DNA of 64,000 nt from UBA822 sp036336795. GTDB taxonomy: Bacteria > Gemmatimonadota > Gemmatimonadetes > Longimicrobiales > Gaopeijiaceae. The position numbers were made by a program, and so were the translations under genes. This document shows, piece by piece, positions 25,850 to 33,688 of the stretch. Location of the stretch: the NCBI GenBank assembly GCA_036336795.1, contig JAYZFL010000011.1:1-64000 (forward strand), read 5' to 3'. The notes beneath the pieces were generated by a model. The model was not told where the DNA came from and did no database searches. It saw only the letters and a list, made by a program, of their open reading frames with translations. The stretch's first letter is position 1. Each line of letters opens with the position of its first letter.

Positions 25850-26212
25850 ATGGGCCAGCACAACCGGGAGGGTAGGGGTACCGATCAGCAGGGTTTTGAT
25901 TATAAGATTAGCTATCAACCTAGTTGGCTCAAGTTTGTCAAAGTTACGCGAGACCTTGACAGCGGGCGGCAATCTACGAAGATGCTCTTCCGTAACCCGA
26001 TGAACAAAAAGAAGGGTACGTCTAGCGGGCGGACAAGAACACGAATCGTGTCCCCAAGCCAAGAGTTGGACTTGGAAGTTTCGGTCTTGGACCGAAAGAA
26101 TTTTGTAGAGCGCGTGGAGGTGACCTGTGTCGTCCCCACGACGGATGGCCGAGCCGAACGAGTGGTCTATACCCTAGAAGACGGGCTTCTTTCTTCCCCC
26201 ACGCGTCGGTGA
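25850..26212 (+). CDS. Small basic protein, unknown
   Basis: 120 residues from an ATG preceded by GGAGGGGCA. The central part is very basic (NPMNKKKGTSSGRTRTR) and is followed by strand-like sequence (QELDLEVSVLDRKNFVERVEVTCVV, ERVVYTLEDGL). No signal peptide or named domain. The basic patch could bind nucleic acid, but that is a guess. A GC-rich hairpin follows 17 bp after the stop. Confidence 0.55.
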   Translation: MGQHNREGRGTDQQGFDYKISYQPSWLKFVKVTRDLDSGRQSTKMLFRNPMNKKKGTSSGRTRTRIVSPSQELDLEVSVLDRKNFVERVEVTCVVPTTDGRAERVVYTLEDGLLSSPTRR

Positions 26213-26229
26213 GACGTAAGCACCCCAAG

Positions 26230-26249
26230 GTGGGGGCCACGGGCCCCAC
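26230..26249 (+). terminator. Possible terminator hairpin
   Basis: GTGGGG(G)CC, loop ACG, GGCCCCAC: an eight-pair GC-rich stem with one bulged G, 17 bp after the stop of the small basic protein. The run after it (TCTCT) is only weakly U-rich, so a Rho-independent terminator is uncertain. Confidence 0.35.
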
Positions 26250-26320
26250 TCTCTAACTTGGCAGCTCTTGCTGGGGCTAACATCTTTTCCTTGAAAATTG
26301 CCGATTGAACCCAAGAAAGC

Positions 26321-26812
26321 ATGCCCGCCTTTCGATTTTCTCATACGAGGCCCGTAGCGGTTCCCGAGTCTGACGCCAGAGTCGAGCGGAGTTCAGGTGG
26401 TGTCGTAGCTCGACGAATGGAGGGCTCGATTCATTTCCTCGTGATCCGTGATCCCTACGGAATTTGGGCGCTGCCGAAAGGTCATATTGAGGACGGTGAA
26501 ACCACGGAGGAAGCGGCACTCCGTGAAGTTCATGAAGAGACTGGCCTAAAACGGATTGAGCTTGGTCCCTGGCTCGGCACTATCGATTGGTGCTTCGAGC
26601 AGAAGGGCGAACTTGTGCATAAACACTGCGATTACTTCTTGATGGTCTCCCCTGAGGGTGACATTACTCCACAGATTACAGAAGGGATCACGGAATGCAG
26701 GTGGCTTACGGTCGAGGAAGCCATTGCCATCGTCGGGTACAACAATACCCGCCGGATCGTGCAGCTAGCGGAGAAGCTCTTGCGATCAACTGACGGGACT
26801 AAACTGTTGTGA
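26321..26812 (+). CDS. Nudix hydrolase
   Basis: 163 residues. The complete Nudix box, 23 residues from Gly54 to Leu76 (GHIEDGETTEEAALREV... EETGL), follows the GxxxEx7REUxEExGU pattern and binds the magnesium used to cleave nucleoside diphosphate-linked substrates. The residues before it (VVARRMEGSIHFLVIRDPYGIWALPK) resemble the diadenosine-tetraphosphate / MutT-like subgroup; the actual substrate is not determined. Cytosolic; start ATG at 26321 with a weak upstream site. Confidence 0.93.
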   Translation: MPAFRFSHTRPVAVPESDARVERSSGGVVARRMEGSIHFLVIRDPYGIWALPKGHIEDGETTEEAALREVHEETGLKRIELGPWLGTIDWCFEQKGELVHKHCDYFLMVSPEGDITPQITEGITECRWLTVEEAIAIVGYNNTRRIVQLAEKLLRSTDGTKLL

Positions 26813-26829
26813 CGACGGGAGATCTCTTG

Positions 26830-26946
26830 ATGAGACGAATGCTACAGGTGGTGGTGGCACTCGGAGTCCTTGACCTGTTTCTGGGGAGCGTGCAAAGCTT
26901 TATGCATCCGTTTGGAGGTCTCTCAATGGAGCGTTATTCTTTCTAG
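26830..26946 (+). CDS. Possible 38-residue hydrophobic small protein
   Basis: A short frame after the Nudix gene, beginning MRRMLQVVVALGVLDLFLGS, with one hydrophobic helix (5-20). The same frame resumes after the TAG with another hydrophobic stretch up to a stop near 27070 (LLGTSSPALLIISMVV), so this may be the remnant of a small membrane protein with a nonsense change. No strong ribosome site; low confidence. Confidence 0.25.
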   Translation: MRRMLQVVVALGVLDLFLGSVQSFMHPFGGLSMERYSF

Positions 26947-27081
26947 CTGATTCGAAAGTCGTTGCTTGGCACATCGTCACCCGCACTATTGATCATCTCT
27001 ATGGTGGTGACCCGAGGGCTTCTGAAAGGGTTGGGTGCGTGGAGTTTGTTACATACAAATCAGAGTTGAGAACCATTCGAA

Positions 27082-28083
27082 ATGTCTAAGCGGCAACGAG
27101 AAGAAACGGTCATCATTGGATCGGGACCCGCCGCATGGACAGCGGCCATCTATGCTGCCCGAGCCAATCTCCAGCCACTTGTCGTGGAGGGCGCAGGAAG
27201 CCGTACGATGATTCCGGGTGGACAACTCATGTTTACCACGGATGTAGAAAATTATCCAGGTTTTCCTGCGGGCATCACAGGGCAGGAGATGATGGCAGCG
27301 TTCAAGGCGCAGGCACTCCGATTTGATACGAGAGTGCTCACCGAGGATGTCGTCGAGGTGGACTTGTCCCTGCGGCCACTCTTGATGAGAACAAGTAGTG
27401 GTACAGAGATCGAAAGTGACACGGTCATCATTGCAACGGGGGCGAATGCGAACTGGATAGGGCTCCCCAACGAACAGCGCTTAGCCCAGAGTGGTGGTGG
27501 GGTATCCGCGTGTGCCGTCTGTGACGGAGCCTTGCCTCACTTTCGGGACCAGGTGGTGGCGGTCGTAGGGGGTGGGGACAGCGCCATGGAGGATGCTTTA
27601 TACATGGCTAAGTTTGCAGGTGAAGTTGTCGTGATCCACCGTCGGGACGAGTTACGGGCGTCGAAGATCATGCAGGAGCGTGCTTTCAAAGAGGAGAAGG
27701 TCCGCTTCGAGTGGAATCAGCTCGTGACCGACGTCCGAGGCGACGACGTGATTACAGGAGTGATGCTTCGTGACACGATCTCCGGGGAGGAGAGGGAATT
27801 GGAAGTTGGGGGACTTTTCGTCGCGATCGGGCACTCCCCCAACGTCGATTTTCTGAAGGGACAGGTCGCCCTGAAGCCGAATGGTTTCATCGAAACGCCC
27901 ACTGCGTGGCGCACGGCCACCTCCGTTCCCGGCGTGTTCGCTGCAGGAGACGTCATAGACGACCACTATAAGCAGGCGATAACGGCCGCTGGCACTGGCT
28001 GCATGGCTGCGCTCGAAGCCGAGCGGTGGATCGCTCACGGTGGTGTGGAGAGCCTAGTCTTAGTACCTGGAGTGGAGGGCTAG
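27082..28083 (+). CDS. trxB: Thioredoxin reductase (NADPH)
   Basis: 333 residues. FAD-binding GSGPAAWTAAIYAAR near the start, redox-active CAVC at 144-147 (VSACAVCDGALP; E. coli has CATC), NADPH-binding GGGDSAMEDALYMA, and the C-terminal VFAAGDVIDDHYKQAITAAGTGC FAD motif. It reduces thioredoxin with NADPH, which in turn supports thiol peroxidases and ribonucleotide reductase. The last four bases overlap the convergent SDR gene. Confidence 0.96.
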   Translation: MSKRQREETVIIGSGPAAWTAAIYAARANLQPLVVEGAGSRTMIPGGQLMFTTDVENYPGFPAGITGQEMMAAFKAQALRFDTRVLTEDVVEVDLSLRPLLMRTSSGTEIESDTVIIATGANANWIGLPNEQRLAQSGGGVSACAVCDGALPHFRDQVVAVVGGGDSAMEDALYMAKFAGEVVVIHRRDELRASKIMQERAFKEEKVRFEWNQLVTDVRGDDVITGVMLRDTISGEERELEVGGLFVAIGHSPNVDFLKGQVALKPNGFIETPTAWRTATSVPGVFAAGDVIDDHYKQAITAAGTGCMAALEAERWIAHGGVESLVLVPGVEG

Positions 28084-28823
28084 GAATTTCGGTGGGATAA
28101 CCCTCCGGGCACACTTGCTCCGCCATCTACGATGACTGTCTGACCGGTCATATATGGGGATTGTACGAGGAAAAGAACCGTGTGCACTACGTCCTCGACC
28201 GTTCCCATGCGCTTGAGAAGAGTCGCTTTAATCTCACTACCAAGTCGGGATTTTCCCATTCCTTCCGGCGCTAAGACCAGACCAGGTGCTACCGCATTCA
28301 CGCGAACCTTGGGCGCCAGAGCCATTGCTTGGATCCGCGTTAGATGCATAAGTGCGGCTTTGGCGACCGAGTGATGGGCGTAGTGCACAAGAGGTTGTAG
28401 CCCCATGTAATCGGCTATGTTCACAACGCAACCGGAAGATTCCTTCAGGAGTGGGGCGAATTCTCGAACGGTCAGGTGGGATGCCTTTAAGTTCGAGTCT
28501 AAGACGTAGTCCCATTCTTCGGAATCAATATCCAACAAGGACGTGGAAAAGAAACTCGAAGCGTTGTTCACCAGAACGTCGAGGCGACCGAACCGCTTCT
28601 TAACGGATTGACTAATCTTCTCGATCGCTTCTTGTGTGGAGATGTCACCATGTGCCAGAAGGACCTCGCGGCCTTGTTCGGTGAGCGTGGCCTCTAGGTC
28701 CCTGGCGGCTTTCTCTGAGGTGTGGTAATTCACGACCACGTCGTACCCGCACTTGGCTAAGCCGATTGTGATAGCACGACCAATGCGTACGGCGCCGCCA
28801 GTGACAAGGGCAATGGGTGACAT
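28080..28823 (-). CDS. Pteridine-reductase-like SDR with His at the catalytic Tyr position
   Basis: 247 residues from the ATG at 28823. Rossmann motif TGGAVRIGRA (8-17), NNASS (86-90), C-terminal YMTGQTVIVDGG. The NADPH loop VNYHTSEKAA and an Asp (NIADYM, Asp138) where classical SDRs have Ser are features of the PTR1/FolM pteridine reductases. At PTR1 spacing (Asp+13, Asp+17) one expects Tyr and Lys; here they are His151 and Lys155 (HYAHHSVAKAAL). The Tyr to His change is unusual and could alter or abolish catalysis. Divergent from the next SDR; 69 bp separate the two starts. Confidence 0.85.
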   Translation of the reverse strand: MSPIALVTGGAVRIGRAITIGLAKCGYDVVVNYHTSEKAARDLEATLTEQGREVLLAHGDISTQEAIEKISQSVKKRFGRLDVLVNNASSFFSTSLLDIDSEEWDYVLDSNLKASHLTVREFAPLLKESSGCVVNIADYMGLQPLVHYAHHSVAKAALMHLTRIQAMALAPKVRVNAVAPGLVLAPEGMGKSRLGSEIKATLLKRMGTVEDVVHTVLFLVQSPYMTGQTVIVDGGASVPGGLSHRNS

Positions 28824-28891
28824 GCGCCGGAAGCTACGAATCACCGCCGCTGTAGCAAGACGGACATTACTTGTGAGACGGAGATGGGAAG

Positions 28892-29608
28892 ATGGACTTA
28901 CAAGGCAGAGCATGCATTGTTACGGGAAGTACTAGAGGTATAGGATTTGCGGTGGCCGACAGCTTGGTACGGGCTGGAGCTCATGTTGTGGTCAACTCTC
29001 GGAGTGCGCCGGACGTCGAAAGAGTTTCCGAGGAATTGAATTCTTTGAATGAAGGGCGTGTTACAGGGATCGCGGCGGACGTAAGCAAGGCTGAAGACTG
29101 CGTCAGATTAGTCGAATCATCAGTTGGTGAACTCGGCCGACTAGACGTTCTGGTAAACAACGCCGGGGTGGGGATCTTTGCGTCCATCGAAGATCTTTCT
29201 GTTGACGAATGGCAGACGCAGCTGGATACCAATCTTCTCGGAGTGTTCGCATGTTCAAAGGCGGGTGCTCCTCATCTGAAGGCCACGAAGGGATGGATTA
29301 TCAACGTTGGTTCGCTTGCTTGTCGTAATCCCTTTGCAGGTGGCACAGGTTACAATGCTAGCAAGTTTGGGCTTCTGGGGATGACCGAGGCCATGATGCT
29401 GGATCTTCGGCAATCTGGAATCCGTGTGAGTATAATCATGCCGGGCAGTGTAAACACTTACTTTGCAGGACAAGAGATGGTTTCCGATCGTGCGTGGGCA
29501 CTCGGGCCAGGAGATGTAGCGTCAGCGACTCTTCATCTTCTGACTTATCGCGACGACGCTCACGTCAGCCGGGTGGAGATGCGACCGAGCCGCCCGCCCG
29601 CTCGTTAG
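28892..29608 (+). CDS. SDR-family oxidoreductase
   Basis: 238 residues, classical SDR: cofactor motif TGSTRGIG (11-18), NNAGVG (about 90-95), catalytic Ser in INVGSLA, and YNASK (Tyr-x3-Lys). Closest in style to glucose dehydrogenase / 3-ketoacyl-ACP reductase-like members; substrate unknown. The C-terminus (SRVEMRPSRPPAR) is basic and lacks the DGG tail of FabG. It begins with ATG at 28892 on the opposite strand from the neighbouring pteridine-reductase-like gene. Confidence 0.9.
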   Translation: MDLQGRACIVTGSTRGIGFAVADSLVRAGAHVVVNSRSAPDVERVSEELNSLNEGRVTGIAADVSKAEDCVRLVESSVGELGRLDVLVNNAGVGIFASIEDLSVDEWQTQLDTNLLGVFACSKAGAPHLKATKGWIINVGSLACRNPFAGGTGYNASKFGLLGMTEAMMLDLRQSGIRVSIIMPGSVNTYFAGQEMVSDRAWALGPGDVASATLHLLTYRDDAHVSRVEMRPSRPPAR

Positions 29609-29698
29609 TGAGTACATATACAGATCCGAAAGGAGTCGGGTCGAGACTTCTTGGGCATTTGAACTTAGGGGTATTGAGAACACAACCATGAGGTGGGC

Positions 29699-31093
29699 AT
29701 GACAGATGGTTACCGTGTAGAGAGGGATTCCCTCGGCGAAGTTCAGGTTCCCGACGACGCTCTTTATGGTGCTCAGACCCAACGAGCCGTCGAGAATTTT
29801 CCGATCAGTGGTCAGCGCTTCGGGCGAGGCTTTATCCGGGCCCTTGCCCTAATCAAGAAGGTTGCGGCTCGCACGAATAAGGAGCTGAGCAATCTGGAAG
29901 CGGATATCGCTGATGCAGTCGTGGAAGCGGCCGGAGAAGTTGCGGAGGGCAAGTGGGACGATGAGTTCGTACTGGACATCTATCAAACCGGCTCAGGAAC
30001 GTCCACTAATATGAATGCCAACGAAGTGATGGCGAGACGGGCAAGTCAGATTCTCGGGAAGGATGGTGGCGTCCATCCTAATGACCACGTCAACTTCGGC
30101 CAGTCGTCGAACGATGTAATCCCGTCGGCGATCCACGTTTCGGCGAGAGTGGCTTTGGAGAGGGATCTTCTTCCGGCCCTCATACATCTCAGGAATGCTT
30201 TGTCGGCGAAGGCGGTAGCGTTCGACCATATTGTCAAGTCTGGGCGAACTCACCTGATGGATGCCACCCCTGTTCGACTCGGACAACAATTCGGGGGGTA
30301 CTCCCAGCAGCTCACAAAAGGTATAGATCGGGTGAGTCGAGCCTCGAAGGAACTCATTGAGCTAGCATTGGGTGGAACGGCCGTAGGCACGGGAATCAAC
30401 ACACACCCCGAGTTTGCCGCTCGCGCTATCGCATTCTTGTCTGAAGAGCTTGAGTTGGAGTTTCGGGAGGCGGAAGATCACTTCGAGGCCCAGGCGGCGA
30501 AGGACGGGGTCGTAAGCACCGCTGGTGCTTTAAATACAATTGCCACGAGCTTCTTCAAGATCGCAGATGACGTGCGGTGGTTGGCGAGCGGACCCACGTC
30601 AGGGCTCCACGAAATCCGGATTCCAGCTATTCAACCTGGTAGCTCGATCATGCCCGGAAAGGTGAATCCGGTGATGTCGGAAGCGATGATGATGGTGGCA
30701 GCACGCGTGATGGGAAACCACACGACGGTGACGATCGCCGGTCAGCGTGGAAACTTCGAGTTGAATGTAATGATGCCGGTGATGGCTCACGCGCTGCTGG
30801 AGTCGATCACCCTCCTTGCAAACATGGCAAGGACCTTCGCCGACCGGTGTGTTTTGGGCATTGAGGCTAATGAAGAGCGAGCTAAGGAGTTGTTGGAGAA
30901 AAACCCAGCCATCGCAACTGCTTTGAATCCCTACATCGGGTACGACGAGGCTGCGAATGTGGCCAAAGAGGCTGCACAGAAGGGGTTATCGGTTCGGGAC
31001 ATCGTGGAGAGGAGAGGTCTATTGCCGTCGGCGGAGGTGGATACTGCTCTCGATGTGCGAAATATGACTAAACCCGGCTTACCGGACACGTAG
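29699..31093 (+). CDS. fumC: Fumarate hydratase, class II
   Basis: 464 residues; interconverts fumarate and malate in the TCA cycle. Signature GSSIMPGKVNP near 315-325, SGRTHLMDATP active-site segment, TGSGTSTNMNANEV near 98-112, and NFGQSSNDVIPSAIH are all standard. Start at the ATG 29699 with GAGG five bases upstream (the frame opens with a GTG two codons earlier). Single gene. Confidence 0.97.
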   Translation: MTDGYRVERDSLGEVQVPDDALYGAQTQRAVENFPISGQRFGRGFIRALALIKKVAARTNKELSNLEADIADAVVEAAGEVAEGKWDDEFVLDIYQTGSGTSTNMNANEVMARRASQILGKDGGVHPNDHVNFGQSSNDVIPSAIHVSARVALERDLLPALIHLRNALSAKAVAFDHIVKSGRTHLMDATPVRLGQQFGGYSQQLTKGIDRVSRASKELIELALGGTAVGTGINTHPEFAARAIAFLSEELELEFREAEDHFEAQAAKDGVVSTAGALNTIATSFFKIADDVRWLASGPTSGLHEIRIPAIQPGSSIMPGKVNPVMSEAMMMVAARVMGNHTTVTIAGQRGNFELNVMMPVMAHALLESITLLANMARTFADRCVLGIEANEERAKELLEKNPAIATALNPYIGYDEAANVAKEAAQKGLSVRDIVERRGLLPSAEVDTALDVRNMTKPGLPDT

Positions 31094-31193
31094 TCCAAAG
31101 ACGACCTGTCACCCAACGCGTCGGAGCCCTAGGGTGAGCGGGTAGACCTTTCCTGACCAAAGCGGATAAAAAAATGCCCAAGGGTATAAATTG

Positions 31194-32099
31194 GTGAAAG
31201 TCACTGGGTCCCGTTCCGACGGCCACAGCCCGGGCTTTACGACTGGAGATGAACTCGGTGCTCATGTTTCGGCTTCGGGTGGTGTAGATCGAGCCCCCGA
31301 GCGGGCTAAGGCGATCGAGTCGGTGGTTCTACAGCTCTTCACGAAGCAACCGAGCCGGTGGGCTGAACCGGTCATCGCTTCGGATATTTGTGAGTCTTTT
31401 CGAAGGGAACGCGGTGACGCCGAGATCGAAACCACGGTAGCCCACGACTCCTATCTCATCAACTTGTCCTCTCCTGATACGGCCTTGTGGGAAAGATCGG
31501 TCTCCTGCTTTATCGGTGAATTACAGCGCTCGACTGAGATCGGCCTTGATTTCGTAGTGACCCATCCGGGAAACGCGACGGATGGAGATCTGGCAAGTGG
31601 GATCGCCCGTAATGCTGACGGTGTGCAGCGTGCCCTTGAACTTGTGGAAGAGGGACCGGGCGTGCTCTTGGAGCTCACGGCGGGCTCGGGCACTTCCGTT
31701 GGGGGAAGCTTCGAAAACCTTCGCGCGATCATTGATCGAGTAACTCCGAATGTTCGCTCACGTTTGGGAATCTGCTTCGATACCTGCCATGCCTATGCCA
31801 CAGGTTACGATCTAGTGGAGGACTTCTACGGTGTTTTCCGAGCGTTTGACGATACGCTGGAATTGGAACAATTACGCCTCTTTCACCTGAATGATTCAAA
31901 GGGAGGCTTGGGATCCAAACGTGACCGCCATGCCCACATCGGAGAGGGTACTCTCGGCGAAGGTCCTTTCCGCAAGATCATGAACGATGAGCGCTTCATC
32001 GAGATCCCGAAGATTCTTGAGACACCTAAGGACGACGATTCAGTGAGGGCGGACCTCCGCAATTTGGGGCTCCTCAGGTCTTTTCGTACTGGAGGTTAA
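31194..32099 (+). CDS. nfo: Endonuclease IV (AP endonuclease)
   Basis: 301 residues. Cuts DNA at abasic sites for base-excision repair; binds three zinc ions. Visible ligand motifs: GAHVSASGG near the start, THPGNATDG, ELTAGSG (metal Glu), CFDTCHAYATGYD, HLNDSKGGLGSKRDRHAHIGEG, and LETPKDD near the end. The N-terminus has about 20 residues more than E. coli Nfo. Start is a GTG at 31194 or TTG at 31191, both served by AAGGG. Confidence 0.95.
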   Translation: MKVTGSRSDGHSPGFTTGDELGAHVSASGGVDRAPERAKAIESVVLQLFTKQPSRWAEPVIASDICESFRRERGDAEIETTVAHDSYLINLSSPDTALWERSVSCFIGELQRSTEIGLDFVVTHPGNATDGDLASGIARNADGVQRALELVEEGPGVLLELTAGSGTSVGGSFENLRAIIDRVTPNVRSRLGICFDTCHAYATGYDLVEDFYGVFRAFDDTLELEQLRLFHLNDSKGGLGSKRDRHAHIGEGTLGEGPFRKIMNDERFIEIPKILETPKDDDSVRADLRNLGLLRSFRTGG

Positions 32100-32189
32100 C
32101 CCGTGCAGTTTGCCTGACTTACTTGGGAAGCTTGTGTAACTCACGAGATATCTTGACCTGTAGCTACTGGCTTTCTTGGGAGTGGACAG

Positions 32190-32354
32190 GTGAGGAGAAC
32201 GCCGCCTATATTGGATGTCAGCGTGCTGGAGGGTTCATCTATTGAGCCAACACAAGTGAAGCTGGGATCGACTCTTCCGGTCAACGTCAGGCCCCGTGAG
32301 GGGAAGACGAACCCCGGAAGGTGGTCAACCAAAAGTGTCCCTGGGCTTCAATAA
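32190..32354 (+). CDS. Possible small 54-residue protein
   Basis: GTG start with GGGAG seven bases upstream; sequence has regular hydrophobic-polar spacing (PPILDVSVLEGSSIEPTQVK, STLPVNVRPREGK) and ends 19 bp before a strong terminator hairpin. No domain recognised. The closeness of the terminator suggests something transcribed ends here, but it may simply be the end of the nfo transcript. Confidence 0.3.
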   Translation: MRRTPPILDVSVLEGSSIEPTQVKLGSTLPVNVRPREGKTNPGRWSTKSVPGLQ

Positions 32355-32373
32355 TTCCCCTCTTGTGCGCTTT

Positions 32374-32415
32374 GAGAGGCCGAGACCCCACGTGGTTTCG
32401 GCCTCTCTAGCTTTT
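32374..32415 (+). terminator. Strong Rho-independent terminator
   Basis: GAGAGGCCGA (32374-32383) pairs perfectly with TCGGCCTCTC (32398-32407), and TAGCTTTT follows. It is one of only two clear intrinsic terminators in the window and isolates the cytochrome-YceI-DUF5777 block from the nfo transcript. Confidence 0.85.
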
Positions 32416-32610
32416 GTGAAGGCTTAGTGAACGTTTCAAATGGAAAGTCGCGGGGCCGGGTTGACTAATTCGACAGTGAAGAGAAGGGGAGGCCCTTCTG
32501 ATCACATGCCTATCTTCACTAGTCCGAGGATCCTGATCTGTTAGCAAGGGGTAGAGCATTCCTTGAATGCTATGTCCAGTGGACGACCGAACTATCAAGG
32601 GGAGTCGATT
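32416..32610. other. Intergenic region downstream of the terminator
   Basis: 195 bases between the terminator and the GTG of the cytochrome-like lipoprotein gene; presumably holds its promoter. Together with 32100-32373 this makes 511 bases in which only one doubtful small frame was seen. No RNA gene recognised. Confidence 0.4.
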
Positions 32611-33051
32611 GTGCAGGTACTTCGTTGGACGATGGCAGTAGCTTTGGGGGGATCGGTGCTTGTCGCTTGTGGGGGAGACAGCCCCACAGACACGGGCGGT
32701 AACATCGGTGGCGGAAACACGCGTGAGATCCTTACGAGTCCGAAGTTCGGTGCTAATATCCAGGAAATTTTCAACCGTCGCGATTGTACGTCGTCGAACT
32801 GCCACGGTACATCAGCTCAGGGGAGCTTGACCCTCACTGGTGGATCTTCCCATGCGGATCTCGTCAGTGTCGACGCCATTGGTGACCCTTCTAAGAAACG
32901 GGTCACTCCGAACGATGCCCAGAACAGCTACTTGGTGATGAAACTTGAAGGCCGTGCAGGCGACCGAATGCCACTGGGGTTGGGTACGCTAGACAACGTC
33001 GACATAACGAACATCAGGAATTGGATCGACACTGGCGCCCCAAATAACTGA
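32611..33051 (+). CDS. Lipoprotein with CX4CH haem-c-like motif
   Basis: 146 residues from a GTG with AAGGGGAG upstream. Lipobox LVAC (Cys20), a Gly/Thr-rich linker (22-36), then FNRRDCTSSNCHGTS: Cys59-x4-Cys64-His65, one residue wider than the usual CxxCH. RMPLG further on supplies a candidate Met ligand. This layout resembles cytochrome-c-like domains of planctomycete and Gemmatimonadota lipoproteins. It sits directly before YceI and DUF5777 genes (spacing 12 and 10 bp), so the three are very likely one operon acting at the cell envelope. Haem attachment is inferred. Confidence 0.75.
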   Translation: MQVLRWTMAVALGGSVLVACGGDSPTDTGGNIGGGNTREILTSPKFGANIQEIFNRRDCTSSNCHGTSAQGSLTLTGGSSHADLVSVDAIGDPSKKRVTPNDAQNSYLVMKLEGRAGDRMPLGLGTLDNVDITNIRNWIDTGAPNN

Positions 33052-33063
33052 CGGACCAGCAAG

Positions 33064-33678
33064 ATGAGGTGTCCGGTTCTATTTGAAGCCGTGACCGTGG
33101 CTATGGTGGTGGTCGCCCTCCACGGTGATGCCAATTATGTGATTGCCCAGGAATTTCACGTCGACTTGGACGCGGACAACACTGTCCTTTTCATCTCTCA
33201 CACGGCGATCGAAGTGGTCGAGGGGCGTACCAAGCAGATCGACGGTTACGTCGTATTCGACGGTGAGGGGCTTGCACCGGGGAAGCCGTCGGGCCCGACT
33301 GGGTTCTACCTCGAAGTTGACTTGGCTAGCCTCGACACGGGCCTTGGCCTCCGCAATCGGCACATGCGAAACAGGTACCTCGAAGTGGAGGAGTTTCGTT
33401 ACGCGTTTTTCGAGGGGACGATTCAAGAAGTTGAGGAGGTCTCGGACGAGCTTCTTCGCGTCTGGGGTATTGGTGCAATGGAAATCCACGGTGTGAGCCG
33501 GAACCTACGAATACCATGCGACCTATCCGCCAGAGGTGATGGTTACCAGGTCGAATGCTCGTTTGAAGTGTTGCTTTCCGATTTCGACATAAGCATTCCG
33601 CGGATCATGTTCCTGAAGCTGGCCAACGAGATTCAGCTGGAGCTGGATTTCTCCGTGCGGCTCGCCCACGATCCCTAG
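33064..33678 (+). CDS. YceI-family periplasmic lipid-binding protein
   Basis: 204 residues with a signal peptide (cleavage near VIAQ). The YceI lipocalin-like barrel is recognised from FISHTAIEVVEGRT, VDLASLDTGLGLRNRHMRNRYLEV (the family has SLDTGNxxRDxHL) and GAMEIHGVSRNL. YceI proteins bind isoprenoid or amide lipids in the periplasm. It lies in the cytochrome-YceI-DUF5777 cluster, a combination that suggests a small-molecule or electron carrier system in the envelope. Confidence 0.87.
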   Translation: MRCPVLFEAVTVAMVVVALHGDANYVIAQEFHVDLDADNTVLFISHTAIEVVEGRTKQIDGYVVFDGEGLAPGKPSGPTGFYLEVDLASLDTGLGLRNRHMRNRYLEVEEFRYAFFEGTIQEVEEVSDELLRVWGIGAMEIHGVSRNLRIPCDLSARGDGYQVECSFEVLLSDFDISIPRIMFLKLANEIQLELDFSVRLAHDP

Positions 33679-33688
33679 GAGGGTCGAC

